The notes beneath the pieces are model-generated. The model saw only the letters and a program-made list of their open reading frames with translations, was not told the DNA's origin and ran no database searches. This document shows, piece after piece, positions 45,634-59,091 of a stretch of 64,000 nucleotides of DNA. Made by a program: the position numbers and the translations under genes. The stretch comes from Selaginella moellendorffii (taxonomy: Eukaryota; Streptophyta; Lycopodiopsida; Selaginellales; Selaginellaceae): positions 295,029 through 359,028 of the forward strand of contig NW_003314272.1 in NCBI RefSeq assembly GCF_000143415.4. The letters run 5' to 3'. Numbering within the stretch: position 1 is the first letter of the stretch; every line of letters begins with the position of its first letter.

Positions 45634-48600
45634 ACTCCACCACCCATAGACGAAGTTCGATGTCCTCATCGAACGGTAAACCCTTTCATAAAGTAACACC
45701 CACACGTGTTACCATTTCCATCCTTGGCACCTAGCCAATCTTTGTCTATGGTTTGACACCAAAGGCTCACCATGCCTTGTCCATCCTTTAAGGAGCGTAG
45801 TCTCGCCAACTTAGAGACTGATTGGACCACATGTAATGGTTCTCTTCTTTTATAGGTTTAGTTCTCGCTAAACCTCTTAGAGACCCTTCTCTAAGTCAAT
45901 CCCACTACTCCTCGAGTAGTCTCAATTTCCATCGATATAACCTTTGCACTTTGGAACTTTGAATTTTGACTTCTTGGAGTCAATTTCCTAGGTGTCTCCG
46001 ACACCTTGCCTTGCACCTTTTGTGCAACTCCACTTCCCATTCTAGGAAGTTCTCTACTCGAGGGCACCATCATCCTCTCTTCTATTTCGTGCCAAAGTTC
46101 CAGTTATCATACTTTGTGCTAGGGCTGTTCATGGCCCTATCATTTGGCTACCTTACCGCTCCCTCCCTTGGAGCTTCCACTTTCGCCAAATCGGAGCATT
46201 TCGGAATCCATCCTTGGAAACACACTTCCTTTCCCGCAATTTGTTAGCGTCCAACACATTAGTGTTCCTCGCCTAACTTTGTCACTTGGATTCATTCCAA
46301 GGGATTCCACGGCCCTATCTTGGCCACTCATCTTTTGCTCCTATCCGTTGATTGTTGCACCAAGCAACATCGAATCTCTACCTCTCTCCTTGAGGTATTC
46401 TTTTGATTCCATAGCAAAGGCTCTACTTTGCCAAGACTAGGGTGTTCATCCCTAGTAAGTCTCTTTTAGCATCTTCTGCTGTGGGCTCTATCCTCGGCCC
46501 AACTTTGTGACCCTCTCATGGGTCTCTTTAGAGACTACTTTCCTTGGACACACTATGCTATCGCAATGACATAGCTCATTTCCCTAAGGTGCTTTTCCCA
46601 CTTGGTCACCTTGACCAAGCCACACCATCATCAATAGTTCAAATCAACACTTTGAACTAGGAACCTTATTCTTTAACCCAAATAAGGACCTTGTCGTTAT
46701 TTAGCCACAAGATCACCTAGTGATCTCACCTTGGCACCTTAACAGAGTTGCCAAGAGCTACTTGGTCTTCTAGACCTCCAAGTTGTTGACTATAACCCCG
46801 GGGGCATCCCCCACACTTGGCGGTGCACCCAAGCTAGCCCTTACGGCCAAGGGTTCATAGCAACTGAGATTAGATGTCCCCATCTCACTCACCACGACCT
46901 TGGTGCCACTTGCACCAAAGCGTTCAAGTTAGATATGCCGAGCTTTCACACTAAGCAATCTAACCGTGCATCACAACTCCGAGGCATCCCTCGCTTGGTG
47001 GTGTGCCCAAACCAGTCTCCTCATTGAGAGTCCATGACCACCGAAATATGAGTGTCCTCATATTCCAAACCATCACCACGCCCTAATGATTTGGGACTCG
47101 AACCCAAGCACTAGAGGGTCGGGACTCGAACCCAACCTCCGTATATGCATTTACGGACGGCATCACACAAGATGCCTGGCGTGACTCCCCACGCCGGTGC
47201 ACCAACTTATTTTGAAAGTGCGCTACAGATCACAGCTGAGGAACCTAGTTCCTCCACACTACCAAGTCCTCTCACTTGACATGTCTGTGATCATGCATGG
47301 ATTCCTCCATGCTCGGCCCCATGGCCCACCCTTTTTGAAGTTATCACCTTCATCTAGGGTATTTGTTCCCCCGACGTGCCAATCTCGCTTGGCAAGTCCT
47401 CCGACCACTGTAACATGGTTCCTGCATAAGCGTGAAAGTCCTTGACCATCGACTTTCGTTCAAAGCCCTCTCTTTGAACACTTGGGAACTACTTCCCTAA
47501 CCTTGACAGCTGTGCCTCATGGCAAGCTTCAAGACCACGCTTCTGCTGTGTCACTCTGATTTCGCGCGTTCTATGAACCATTTACACTTGGCCTTTCTAG
47601 GTACTAAGCTACCTAGAATCGTCTTCGGGAACCTTGAAGGGACTCTGTCCCTTAGCTTGCTAAGCCCTCCCTTTTTGCAAGCTTTCCAATTGCCACATAG
47701 TCTAACATGGACAATTCCATATTTTAGACTCTCCATGGCATCACAGTTGCTAGCGGCAACACCCTCGAGCCCCCACTTGATTCTCCACTCCCAGCTGGCA
47801 TAACCAACCTCGGTTATGCCCTTCGATTCCTATGGTTCGGTTCTACCCCCTTACTTCTTGCTTTTGGCTTCACACCTTTCCTTCGGTCATTCTCCTCCAG
47901 ACCAGGAGGATAGCTTTGCACTTTCTATCATGCCTTAGCAAGTATTCTTAGGGATGAACCTACCCGATAGCCTAGGGAGTGGTTCCTCAATCCGGGTATG
48001 CTCACCTTATAATCCCACACACTGGGATTACATTGTTACTTATGGGCCTTTACATGCCCATCACTAGCCTTGCCAAAATTCCCTTTTTGGCTTTGTCCAA
48101 CTCGGGTAGACAGTCCTCTCCTGTCTCCGCAACCTTGGACATTTGGATAGCACCTTCTATCCATCATTCGCTAGGGACTTAGTCCCTTGGGCTTTATCCA
48201 TTGCCCTCGCGACATCAAACACCATCTTCTGGTGTTCTAAAGTGTCCGGGTGTCCCAATGATGGCTTTCTTGACAATGAGTATTTCCTTTTATGACATTG
48301 ACTTACTATATCACAACACAAGCAACTTATCCCCCTTAAGGGTATATCCAACTTCCTTATGCTATTAAGAAGTCTTGGGTAGCTACCTTCTACCCGTTTA
48401 ACCAGTTATTTTGCACCTCTTGCTTAGTTGCCTCATAGTTGTCAAGTCCTACAACTCATTGCTTGGTGCTTTCACACCTCCATCATTATCTGGGTCACCA
48501 CACTCCAACTGCATGCTCTGCAGCTTAGGCTATGCCATTCCCATTTCCATTGGGATTCCTTTGGCAAGGGGTTCTCATGAACCCACCAACATAGCCTCAA

Positions 48601-49544
48601 GGTATCACACCTTGGCACATTTGGTGTCTCCACACCATCGGCTCCACGAGCCTACCTCTATGACATTTCCCTTTCGTGTCTAAGTCTTTGCCAAGACCAA
48701 CACTGCTCTTTCTCATGCCAACCATCCGTTAGCACTGCCCCATAGAGGTCACACACAACTTTATATCAAAGTTGTTTTCTTCTGGGAACACCTCTCCCAT
48801 AACTTTAGCATGGCACATTTTGCCATCGATGAGATACCCTCTATTCTCATCCTTGGATCCTATGATCCCCCCCCATCCTTGGTGGGGCACAACACACCTC
48901 AGTCCAAATGCTTCCATCAGTCCTTCTAGGACCATCCCTTGACTCTACTTGAGTCATCATGCAGTTTTGGACTTGGTTAATCCACAGACCCGTAAGGTCT
49001 TACTTGTGAGGCACTAGCTCACTGGAATACACTTCTTGCATTCCTGTCCTACTCAAAAGGACTATTTTCCCAAGTGTTACTTCGACACTTGATTTTGTTC
49101 TCTGGGGGCAACTTTTGCCCCTTAGCACTACTTGTCCATGCGATGAGAATACCACTCATCTCTAAGTACACCCCCCAACTCCTTGGGTTGTTCCAGCATT
49201 TAGTAAAGGTAGCCCCGGCTACCATTTCAAGGACTTAAGTCCTCTTCCGTATTTGACCTTCCACGGTCATTACCTTTGGTCTCACATTCATGAGCACCAA
49301 CCTCAACTATATGAGGAAAACCTTCCACTGTTCCCAAGATCCCAAAGTCGTTCCATTATTGGCCCTTTTCTATCCACCACCTCCTCTACAAGTTCACACA
49401 TGAACTGTAATGGAGAGCCATGTCTTCCCGACTTGCTACTCCTCAAGGATAGGCCCACTCCTCGGACCTTCCGATGCCAACATTAGTGGTGATATACTTG
49501 AGCACCAATAAAAGTCGGACTAAGGAACAGCTCTGATACCAAGT
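45634..49544 (-). mobile_element. Internal region 1, non-coding
   Basis: 3911 nt. It ends with a perfect tRNA-iMet primer site (reverse complement GCTCTGATACCA at 49530-49541) next to the LTR at 49545. It contains the hairpin chain at about 47095-47198. No gag/pol domain is present. Confidence 0.85.
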
Positions 49545-51577
49545 TGTAAGCGACTAAATTTTCCATTCTACTTTAGTCACTTAACCACACCTTCGACCCC
49601 TTGGAGGAGTCTTATTCACAACCTCCATCAGTCCAATTCAGGACTTGGGACTTGCTAGCCCCAAGAATGGCATCCCTGCCACTCAACACTTGCACCTGGT
49701 CCAAGTGCTCCACGTGTCCGGTCCCAAGACCGACACCCAAAGGTACCACTGACATCTCGGCCCGTTACGCTAAGGCCAGGCCCATTCACCTTTGCTGCAC
49801 TAGTGGTCCAACACCACTTGCATCACCACCTCGTCTCTCCAAGACTGGGCCATGTGTCCACGAGTGGTCATCCTAGATCCACTCCTTAGCATCCTTAGGA
49901 TGCCCACAGACCTGGGGAATCGCCTTCCCTAAAGTCCCTTTGTCAGTTCCTACCAAGTCCCTTTCTGCCCCTGGCCGTGTTTGCCAACACTGCCACTAGA
50001 TCGAGGCCCACAGGCCCGACCACTAAGTCCCATGGTCCTCTGGGACTTCCTCACCACACGACTGTGCCCTTGGTCACTACCCCAGAGGGCTGCTCCTCTT
50101 CCTTTCCACAGTCTGGGCCTTTGGGACGACATTTCGGAACACCGTGGCCTTACGCGAGCCACCTGGGTACTCTCCCCACCTTTCGCCTTTAGGTGCTCTA
50201 GCCATGGGCTTAGAGCGAGGTTCCGTTGAGCCACACCTGGTATCCAAGTAGGTAGTGCCACCCACACTTGGACTGGGAGAATCGGCCAGTCGATCTCCCG
50301 GGGGGACTAGAGCCGGCTCTTGAACACTTCACCAAGCTACCCCGCTTGTCGGTCCATGTTCACTCTAGTCTTGGACTTCCCAATGGTCAGCTCAGCACCC
50401 AACACTGGGTCCGGCCTTCCTGGGCCAAACTGGCCTTTCCTGGCCAAACTGGCTCCACTGCAGTCCTCCCCCTTACTATACTTTTGGAGCTCACCAAACC
50501 CCCCAGGGTCTGGGAGACGAACGCTTTGGGCTTTCACCCTCTCAGGCTCCGGACTCGGACTCAGACTCGGACTCGGACTCGGACTCGGATTCGGACTCGG
50601 ACTCGGGCTCGGGCTCGGTCTCGGCCTCGGCCTCGGTCTCGGTCTCGGTCCCGATCTCGGTCTCGGTCTCGGTCTCGGTCCCGGTCTCGGTCCCGGTCTC
50701 GGTCTCGACTTTGGACTCCATCTCGGACTCCATCTCGGGTCCATCTCGGGTCCATCTCGGACTCCATCTCGGACTCCATCTCGGACTCCATCTCGGACTC
50801 CATCTCGGACTCCATCTCGGACTCCATCTCGGGTCCATCTCGGGTCCATCTCGGACTCCATCTCGGACTCCATCTCGGGTCCATCTCGGACTCCATCTCG
50901 GACTCCATTTCGGGTCCATCTCGGGTCCACCTCGGACTCCATCTCGGACTCCATCTCGGACTCCATCTCGGGTCCATCTCGGACTCCACCTCGGACTCCA
51001 TCTCGGGTCCACCTCGGACTCCACTTCGGACTCCATCTCGGGTCCATCTCGGGTCCACCTCGGACTCCACTTCGGACTCCATCTCGGACTCCACCTCGGA
51101 CTCCATCTCGGGTCCACCTCGGACTCCACTTCGGACTCCATCTCGGGTCCATCTCGGGTCCACCTCGGACTCCACTTCGGACTCCATCTCGGACTCCATC
51201 TCGGGTCCATCTCGGGTCCACCTCGGACTCCACTTCGGACTCCATCTCGGACTCCATCTCGGGTCCATCTCAGACTCCACTTCGGACTCCAACTCGGGTC
51301 CATCTCGGACTCCACTTCGGACTCCAACTCGAGTCCATCTCGGACACTCCCACGTGTCATGTGTTGGTCCTTTTGGGTCCCTTTTTGGAGCCTTGCTTTT
51401 TGCTCGCTTCGTGCTTGTTCCTCGAGCCCTTCTTTGGGAGTTCCACTCCCGCTCTTGACTTTTCAAGTCGGAGCTTTTGGTCCAAACGTGTTACGCTCGT
51501 TTGGCTCTCGCTTCAGCCACTACCACGTGGCACCCTTTCCGGCTCCACTTTGGGGCCTAGGGATTTTGTGTCTCACA
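49545..51577 (-). mobile_element. LTR 2 (mosaic)
   Basis: 2033 nt. Its left part resembles LTR 1 (e.g. CCACACCTTCGACCCCTTGG, GGCATCCCTGCC). Its right part, including the array at about 50551-51344, resembles LTR 3. Confidence 0.85.
50551..51344. repeat. LTR minisatellite array (longest)
   Basis: Nearly 800 nt. The unit order is almost the same as in the array at 56638, which has one fewer GGACTCCATCTC unit in the longest homogeneous run (six rather than seven). Confidence 0.9.
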
Positions 51578-54500
51578 ACTCCACCACCCATAGACGAAGT
51601 TCGATGTCCTCATCGAACGGTAAACCCTTTCATAAAGTAACACCCACACGTGTTACCATTTCCATCCTTGGCACCTAGCCAATCTTTGTCTATGGTTTGA
51701 CATCAAAGGCTCACCATGCCTTGTCCATCCTTTAAGGGGCGTAGTCTCTCCAACTTAGAGACTGATTGGACCACATGTAATGGTTCTCCCCTTTTATTGG
51801 TTTAGTTCTCGCTAAACCTCTTAGAGACCCTTCTCTAAGTCAATCCCACTACTCTTTCTCGAGTAGTCTCAATTTCCATCGATATAACCTTTGCACTTTG
51901 GAACTTTGAATTTTTGACTTCTTGGAGTCAATTTCCTAGGTGTCTCCGACACCTTGCCTTGCACCTTTTGTGCAACTCCACTTCCCATCCTAGGAAGTTC
52001 TCTACTCGAGGGCACCATCATCCTCTCTTCTATTTCGTGCCAAAGTTCCAGTTATCATACTTTGTGCTAGGGCTGTTCATGGCCCTATCATTTGGCTACC
52101 TTACCGCTCCCTCCCTTGGAGCTTCCACTTTCGCCAACTTGGAGCATTTCGGAATCCCTCCTTGGAAACACACTTCCTTTCCCGCAACTTGTTAGCGTCC
52201 AACACATTAGTGTTCCTCGCCTAACTTTGTCACTTGGATTCCTTCCAAGGGATTCCACGGCCCTATCTTGGCCACTCATCTTTTGCTCCTATCCGTTGAT
52301 TGTTGCACCAAGCAACATCGAATCTCTACCTCCCTCCTTGAGGTATTGTTTCGGTTCCATAGCAAAGACTCTTCTTTGCCAAGTCTGGAGGATGTTCACC
52401 CCTAGTACGTCTCTTTAGCATCTTCTGCTATGGGCTCTATCCACGGCCCAACTTCGTGACCCTCCCATGGGTCTTTTATAGAGACTACTTTCCTCGGACT
52501 CACTATGCCATCGCACGGACATAGTTTATTTCCCTTTGGTGCTCTTCCCACTTGGTTATCACGACCAAGCCACACCACCTTAAACAGTTCAATTTCAACA
52601 TTTTGAACCAAGAACTTCATTCCTTAGCCAACCAAGGACCTTGTCCTTATCTGGGCATAAGATCACCTAGTGATCTCACTTTGGCACTTTAACAGAGTTG
52701 CCAAGAGGTACTTGGTCTTCTAGACCTCCAAGTTGTTGACTATAACCCCGGGGGCATCCCCCACACTTGGCGGTGCACCCAAGCTAGCCCTTACGGCCAA
52801 GGGTTCATAGCAACTGAGATTAGGTGTCCCCATCTCACTCACCACGACCTTGGTGCCACTTGCACCAAAGCGTTCAAGTTAGATATGCCGAGCTTTCACA
52901 CTAAGCAATCTAACCGTGCATCACGACTCCGAGGCATCCCTCGCTTGGCGGTGTGCCCAAACCAGTCTCCCCACTGAGAGTCCATGACCACCGAAATATG
53001 AGTGTCCTCATATTCCAAACCATCACCACGCCCTAGTGATTTGGGACTCGAACCCAAGCACTAGAGGGTCGGGACTCGAACCCAACCTCCGTATATGCAT
53101 CTACGGACGGCATCACACTCGATGCCTGGCGTGACTCCCCACGCCGGTGCACCAACCTATTTTTAAAGCGCGCTACAGATCACAGCTTAGGAACCTAGTT
53201 CCTCCACACTGCCAAGTCCTCTCACTTGACATGTCTGTGATCATGCATGGACTCCTCCATGCTCGGCCCCATGGCCCACCCTTTTTGAAGTTATCACCTT
53301 CAACTAGGGTCTTTGTTCCCCCGACGTGCCAATCTCACTTGGCAAGTCCTCCGACCATTGTAACATAGTTCCTGCATAAGCGTGAAAGTCCTTGACCATC
53401 AACTTTCGTTCAAAGCCCTCTCTTTGAACACTCGGGAACTACTTCCCTAACCTTGATAACCTTGCCTCATGGCAAGCTTCAAGACCACGCTTCTGCTGCG
53501 CCACTCTGATTTCGCGCGTTCCATGAACCATTTACACTTGGCCTTTCTAGGTACTACGCTACCTAGAATCGTCTTTGGGAACCTTGAAGGAACTCTGTCC
53601 CTCAGCTTGCTAAGGCCTCCCCTTTCGCAAGCTTTATAGTTGCCATATAGTCTAACATGGACAATTCCATATTTTAGACTCTCCATGGCATCACGGTTGC
53701 TAGCAACAACATCCTCGAGCACCCTCTTGATTCTCCACTCCCAACTTTCATAACCACTATTGGATATGCCCTTTGATTTCTATGGTTCAATTCCATCCCA
53801 ATACTACTTGCTTTTGGCTTCACACCTTTCCTTCGGTCATTCTCCTCCAGACCAGGAGGATAGCTTTGCACTTTCTGTCATGCTTTAGCAAGTATTCTTA
53901 GGGATGAACCTACCCAATAGCCCAGGGAGTGGTTCCTCAATCTAGGTATGCTCACCTTATAATCCCACACACTGGGATTACATTGTTGCTTATGGGCCTT
54001 TACATGCCCATCACTAGCCTTGCCAAAATTCCATTTTTGGCTTTGTCCAATTCGGGTAGACAGTCCTCTCCTGTCTCCGCAACCTTGGACATTTGGATAG
54101 CACCTTCTATCCATCATTCGCTAGGGACTTAGTCCCTTGGGCTTTATCCATTGCCCTCGCGACATCAAACACCACCTTCTGGTGTTCTAGAGTGTCCGGG
54201 TGTCCCAATGATGGCTTTCTTGACAATGAGTATTTCCTTTTATGACATTGACTTACTATATCGCAACACAAGCAACTTATCCCCCGTAAGGGTATATCCA
54301 ACTTCCTTATGCTATTAAGAAGTCTTGGGTAGCTACCTTCTACCCGTTTAACCAGTTATTTTGCACCTCTTGCTTAGTTGCCTCATAGTTGTCAAGTCCT
54401 ACAACTCATTGCTTGGTGCTTTCACACCTCCATCATTATCTGGGTCACCACACTCCAACTGCATGCTCTGCAGCTTAGGCTATGCTATTCCCATTTCCAT

Positions 54501-55631
54501 TGGGATTCCTTTGGCAAGGGGTTCTCATGAACCCACCAACATAGCCTCAAGGTATCACACCTTAGCACATTTGGTGTCTTCACACCATCAGCTCCACGAG
54601 CCTACCTCTATGACATTTCCCCTTCGTGTCTAAGTCTTTGCCAAGACCAACACCGCTCTTTCTCATGCCAACCATCCGTTAGCACTGCACCATAGAGGTC
54701 ACACACAACTTTATGTCAGAGTTGTTTTCTTCTGGGAACACCTTTCCCATAACTTTAGCATGGCCTATTTTGCCATTGATGAGATACCCTCTGTTCTCAT
54801 CCTTGGATCCTATGATCCCCCCCCCATCCTTTGTGGGGTACAACACACCTCAGTCCAAATGCTTCCATCAGTCCTTTTAGGACCATCCGTTGACTCTACT
54901 TGAGTCATCCAGCAATTTTGGACTTGGTTAATCCACAGACCCGTAAGGTCCTACTTGTGAGGCACTAGCTCACTGGAATACACTTCTTGCATTCCTGTCC
55001 TACTCAAAAGGACTATTTTCACAAGTGTTACTCCAACACTTGATTTTGTTCTCTGGGGGCAACCTTTGCCCCTTAGGACTACTTGTCCATGTGATGAGAA
55101 TACCAACTCATCCACTCAATACACCCCCAACTCCTTGGGTTGTTCCAGCATTTATTAGAGGTAGCCCCGGCTACCATTTCAAGGGCTTGAGTCCTCTTCC
55201 GTATTTGACTTTCCACGGTCATTACCTTTGGTCTCACATTCATGAGCACCAACCTCAACTATATGAGGATAATCTTGTGACTCCTTTATTGTTTTGGAGT
55301 CTCTATCTTTCCCGTGATCCCAACTTTAGTTGTTTACCACAACAACCTTAGCCAATTTGCTGAGACAAATGCTCATCCGGATCACATCCTCAACTCAATG
55401 AGGAAAACATTGCACTGTTCCCAAGATCCCAAAGTCGTTCCATTATTGGCCCTTTTCTATCCACCACCTTGTCTACAAGTTCACACATGAACTGTAATGG
55501 AGAGCTATGTCTTCCCGACTTGCTACTCCTCAAGGATAGGCCCACTCCTCGGACCTTCCGATGCCAACACTAGTGGTGATATACTTGAGCACCAATAAAA
55601 GTCGGACTAAGGAACAGCTCCGATACCAAAT
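51578..55631 (-). mobile_element. Internal region 2, non-coding
   Basis: 4054 nt, close to internal region 1 but with about 130 extra nt near 55266-55400, bounded by a repeated CCTCAACT(A/C)(T/A)ATGAGGA. The hairpin chain is at 53041-53150. The primer-site equivalent at 55619-55628 has one mismatch (CTCCGATACC). Confidence 0.85.
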
Positions 55632-57652
55632 TGTAAGCGACTAAATTTTCCATTTTACTTTAGTCACTTAGCCATACCTCCGACCACTTGGAGGAGTCTC
55701 ATTCACAACCTCCATCAGTCCAATTCAGGACTTGGGACTTGCTAGCCCCAAGAATGGCATCCACGCCACTCAACACTTGCACCTGGTCCAAGTGCTCCAC
55801 GTGTCCGGTCCCAAGACCGACACCCAAAGGTACCACTGACATCTCGGCCCGTTACGCTAAGGCCATGCCCATTCACCTTTGCTGCACTAGTGGTCCAACC
55901 CCACTTGCATCACCACCTCATCTCTCCAAGACTGGGCCATGTGTCCACGAGTGGTCATCCTAGATCCACTCCTTAGCATCCTTAGGATGCCCACAGACCT
56001 GGGAAATTGCCTTCCCCAAAGTCTCTTTGTCAGTTCCTACCAAGTCCCTTTCTGCCCCTGGCCGTGTTTGCCAACACTGCCACTGGATCGAGGCCCACAG
56101 GCCCGACCACTAAGTCCCATGGTCCTCTGGGACTTCCTCACCACACGACTGTGCCCTTGGTCACTACCCCAGAGGGCTGCTCCTCTTCCTTTCCACAGTC
56201 TGGGCCTTTGGGACGACATTTCGGAACACCGTGGCCTTACGCGAGCCACCTGGGTACTCTCCCCACCTATCGCCTTTAGGTGCTCTAGCCATGGGCTTAG
56301 AGCGAGGTTCCGTTGAGCCACACCTGGTATCCAAGTAGGTAGTGCCACCCACACTTGGACTGGGAGAATCGGCCAGTCGATCTCCCGGGGGGACTAGAGC
56401 CGGCTCTTGAACACTTCACCAAGCTACCCCGCTTGTCGGTCCATGTTCACTCTAGTCTTGGACTTCCCAATGGTCAGCTCAGCACCCAACACTGGGTCCG
56501 GCCTTCCTGGGCCAAACTGGCCTTTCCTGGCCAAACTGGCTCCACTGCAGTCCTCCCCCTTACTATACTTTTGGAGCTCACCAAACCCCCCAGGGTCTGG
56601 GAGACGAACGCTTTGGGCTTTCACCCTCTCAGGCTCCGGACTCGGACTTGGACTCGGACTCGGACTCGGACTCGGATTCGGACTCGGACTCGGGCTCGGG
56701 CTCAGTCTCGGCCTCGGCCTCGGTCTCAGTCTCGGTCCCGATCTCGGTCTCGGTCTCGGTCTCGGTCCCGGTCTCGGTCCCGGTCTCGGTCTCGACTTCG
56801 GACTCCATCTCGGACTCCATCTCGGGTCCATCTCGGGTCCATCTCGGACTCCATCTCGGACTCCATCTCGGACTCCATCTCGGACTCCATCTCGGACTCC
56901 ATCTCGGGTCCATCTCGGGTCCATCTCGGACTCCATCTCGGACTCCATCTCGGGTCCATCTCGGACTCCATCTCGGACTCCATTTCGGGTCCATCTCGGG
57001 TCCACCTCGGACTCCATCTCGGACTCCATCTCGGACTCCATCTCGGGTCCATCTCGGACTCCACCTCGGACTCCATCTCGGGTCCACCTCGGACTCCACT
57101 TCGGACTCCATCTCGGGTCCATCTCGGGTCCACCTCGGACTCCACTTCGGACTCCATCTCGGACTCCACCTCGGACTCCATCTCGGGTCCACCTCGGACT
57201 CCACTTCGGACTCCATCTCGGGTCCATCTCGGGTCCACCTCGGACTCCACTTCGGACTCCATCTCGGACTCCATCTCGGGTCCATCTCGGGTCCACCTCG
57301 GACTCCACTTCGGACTCCATCTCGGACTCCATCTCGGGTCCATCTCGGACTCCACTTCGGACTCCAACTCGGGTCCATCTCGGACTCCACTTCGGACTCC
57401 AACTCGAGTCCATCTCGGACACTCCCACGTGTCATGTGTTGGTCCTTTTGGGTCCCTTTTTGGAGCCTCGCTTTTTGCTCGCTTCGTGCTTGTTCCTCGA
57501 GCCCTTCTTTGGGAGTTCCACTCCCGCTCTTGACTTTTCAAGTCGGAGCTTTTGGTCCAAACGTGTTACGCTCGTTTGGCTCTCGCTTCAGCCACTACCA
57601 CGTGGCACCCTTTCCGGCTCCACTTTGGGGCCTAGGGATTTTGTGTCTCACA
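55632..57652 (-). mobile_element. LTR 3 (inner type)
   Basis: 2021 nt with minisatellite at about 56638-57420. It is followed without spacer by a partial outer-type LTR. Confidence 0.85.
56638..57420. repeat. LTR minisatellite array
   Basis: Counterpart of the array at 50551 with almost identical order of variant units, showing that LTR 2 (right part) and LTR 3 are closely related. Confidence 0.9.
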
Positions 57653-58941
57653 CAACACTGCCACTGGATCGAGGCCCACAGGCCCGACCACTAAGTCCCA
57701 CGGTCCTCTGGGACTTCCTCACCACACGACTGTGTCCTTGGTCACTACCCCAGAGGACTACTCCTCCTCCTTTCCACAGTCTGGGCCTTTGGGACGACAT
57801 TTCGGAACAACGTGGCCTTACGCGAGCCACCTAGGTACTCTCCCCACCTATCGCCTTTAGGTGATCTAGCCATGGGCTTAGAGCGAGGTTCCGTTGAGCC
57901 ACGCCTGGTATCCAAGTAGGTAGTGCCACCCACACTTGGACTGGGAGCATCGGCCAGTCGATCTCCCGGGGGAACTAGAGCCGGCTCTTGAACACTTCAC
58001 CAAGCTACCCCGCTTGTCAGTCCGTATTCACTCTAGTCTTGGACTTCCCAGTGGTCAGTTCATCACCCAACACTGGGTCTGGCCTTCTTGGGCCAAACTG
58101 GCCTTTCCTGGCCAAACTGGCCTTTCCTGGCCAAACTGGCTCCACTGCAGTCCTCCCCCTACTATACTTTTGGAGCTCACCAAACCCCCCAGGGTCTGGG
58201 AGACGAACGCTTTGGGCTTTCACCCTCTCAGGCTCCGGACTCGGACTCGGACTCGGACTCGGACTCGGATTCGGACTCGGACTCGGGCTCGGGCTCGGTC
58301 TCGGCCTCGGCCTCGGCCTCGGTCTCGGTCCCGATCTCGGTCTCGGTCTCGGTCTCGGTCCCGGTCTCGGTCCCGGTCTCGGTCTCAACTTCGGACTCCA
58401 TCTCGGACTCCATCTCGGACTCCATCTCGGGTCCATCTCGGACTCCATCTCGGACTCCATCTCGGGTCCATGTCGGACTCCAGCTCGGACTCCATTTCGG
58501 GTCCATCTTGGGTCCACCTCGGACTCCATCTCGGACTCCATCTCGGACTCCATCTCGGGTCCATCTCGGACTCCACTTCGGACTCCAACTCGGGTCCATC
58601 TCGGGTCCACCTTGGACTCCACTTCGGACTCCAACTCGGGTCGATCTCGGGTCCACCTCGGACTCCACTTCGGACTCCATGTCGAACTCCATCTCGGGTC
58701 CATCTCGGACACTCCCACGTGTCATGTGTTGGTCCTTTTGGGTCTCTTTTCGGAGCCTCACCTTTTGCTCGCTTCGTGCTCGTTCCTCGAGCACTTCGTT
58801 GGGAGTTCCACTCCCGCTCTTGACTTTTCAAGTCGGAGCTTTTGGTCCAATCGTGTTACGCTCATTTGGCTCTTGCTTCGGCCACTACCATGTGGCGCCC
58901 TTCCGGCTCCACTTTGGGGCCTAGGGATTTTGTGTCTCACA
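57653..58941 (-). mobile_element. LTR 4 (outer type, missing about 440 nt of its left part)
   Basis: Starts inside the LTR at CAACACTGCCACTGG and ends GTGTCTCACA. It contains a minisatellite at about 58236-58710 and three copies of the 20-bp GC-rich repeat. The missing left part is probably what now forms the left half of LTR 2. Confidence 0.85.
58236..58710. repeat. LTR minisatellite array
   Basis: Same unit families as the other arrays, with private variants (CCATGTCGGACTCCAGCTC) not seen in the other arrays. Confidence 0.9.
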
Positions 58942-59007
58942 ACCACATACCATTCAGTAGCAACATTGGCATGCACCGATTGGGCTCTCGAGTGCAGTCC
59001 GGTTACA

Positions 59008-59091
59008 GATGGCGTGTAGCCTCACGCCATCTTAGGATGCAGCGTCAAGACATCTGATGCAGTGGTGAATGGCGTGTGGCCTCACGTTATT
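59008..59091. repeat. Two palindromic repeat copies in intron 1 of the large gene
   Basis: ATGGCGTGTAGCCTCACGCC (59010-59029), then ATCTTAGGATGCAG, and AATGGCGTGTGGCCTCACGT (59069-59088), then TATTTCCAG. Both are followed within about 15 nt by an acceptor-like AG. Confidence 0.8.

Larger units (their letters stand above)
43946..58941 (-). mobile_element. 15-kb mosaic LTR block: LTR-INT-LTR-INT-LTR-partial LTR
   Basis: Two minus-strand LARD-like units share LTRs. Flanks are GCCAC (left) and ACCAC (right), a 5-bp target duplication with one changed base. The outer LTRs (43946 and 57653) share variants such as GCACTTCGTTGGG and GTGGCGCCCTTCC. The right halves of the LTRs at 49545 and 55632 share GCCCTTCTTTGGG and GTGGCACCCTTTCC, but the left half of the 49545 LTR follows the outer type. 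This fits insertion of element B into an LTR of element A followed by LTR-LTR recombination. Confidence 0.8.

Noticed and set aside
50268-51678. Open frames of 300-475 codons on both strands over the LTR minisatellites (also at 27.5-28.4, 29.4-30.7, 44.7-45.7, 56.3-57.8 and 57.9-59.0 kb).
   Set aside because: The 6/11/12-bp units simply lack stop codons in several frames, giving overlapping Ser/Asp-, Arg/Thr-, Gly/Leu- and Glu-rich frames at once. They change frame between LTR copies and lie inside LTRs.
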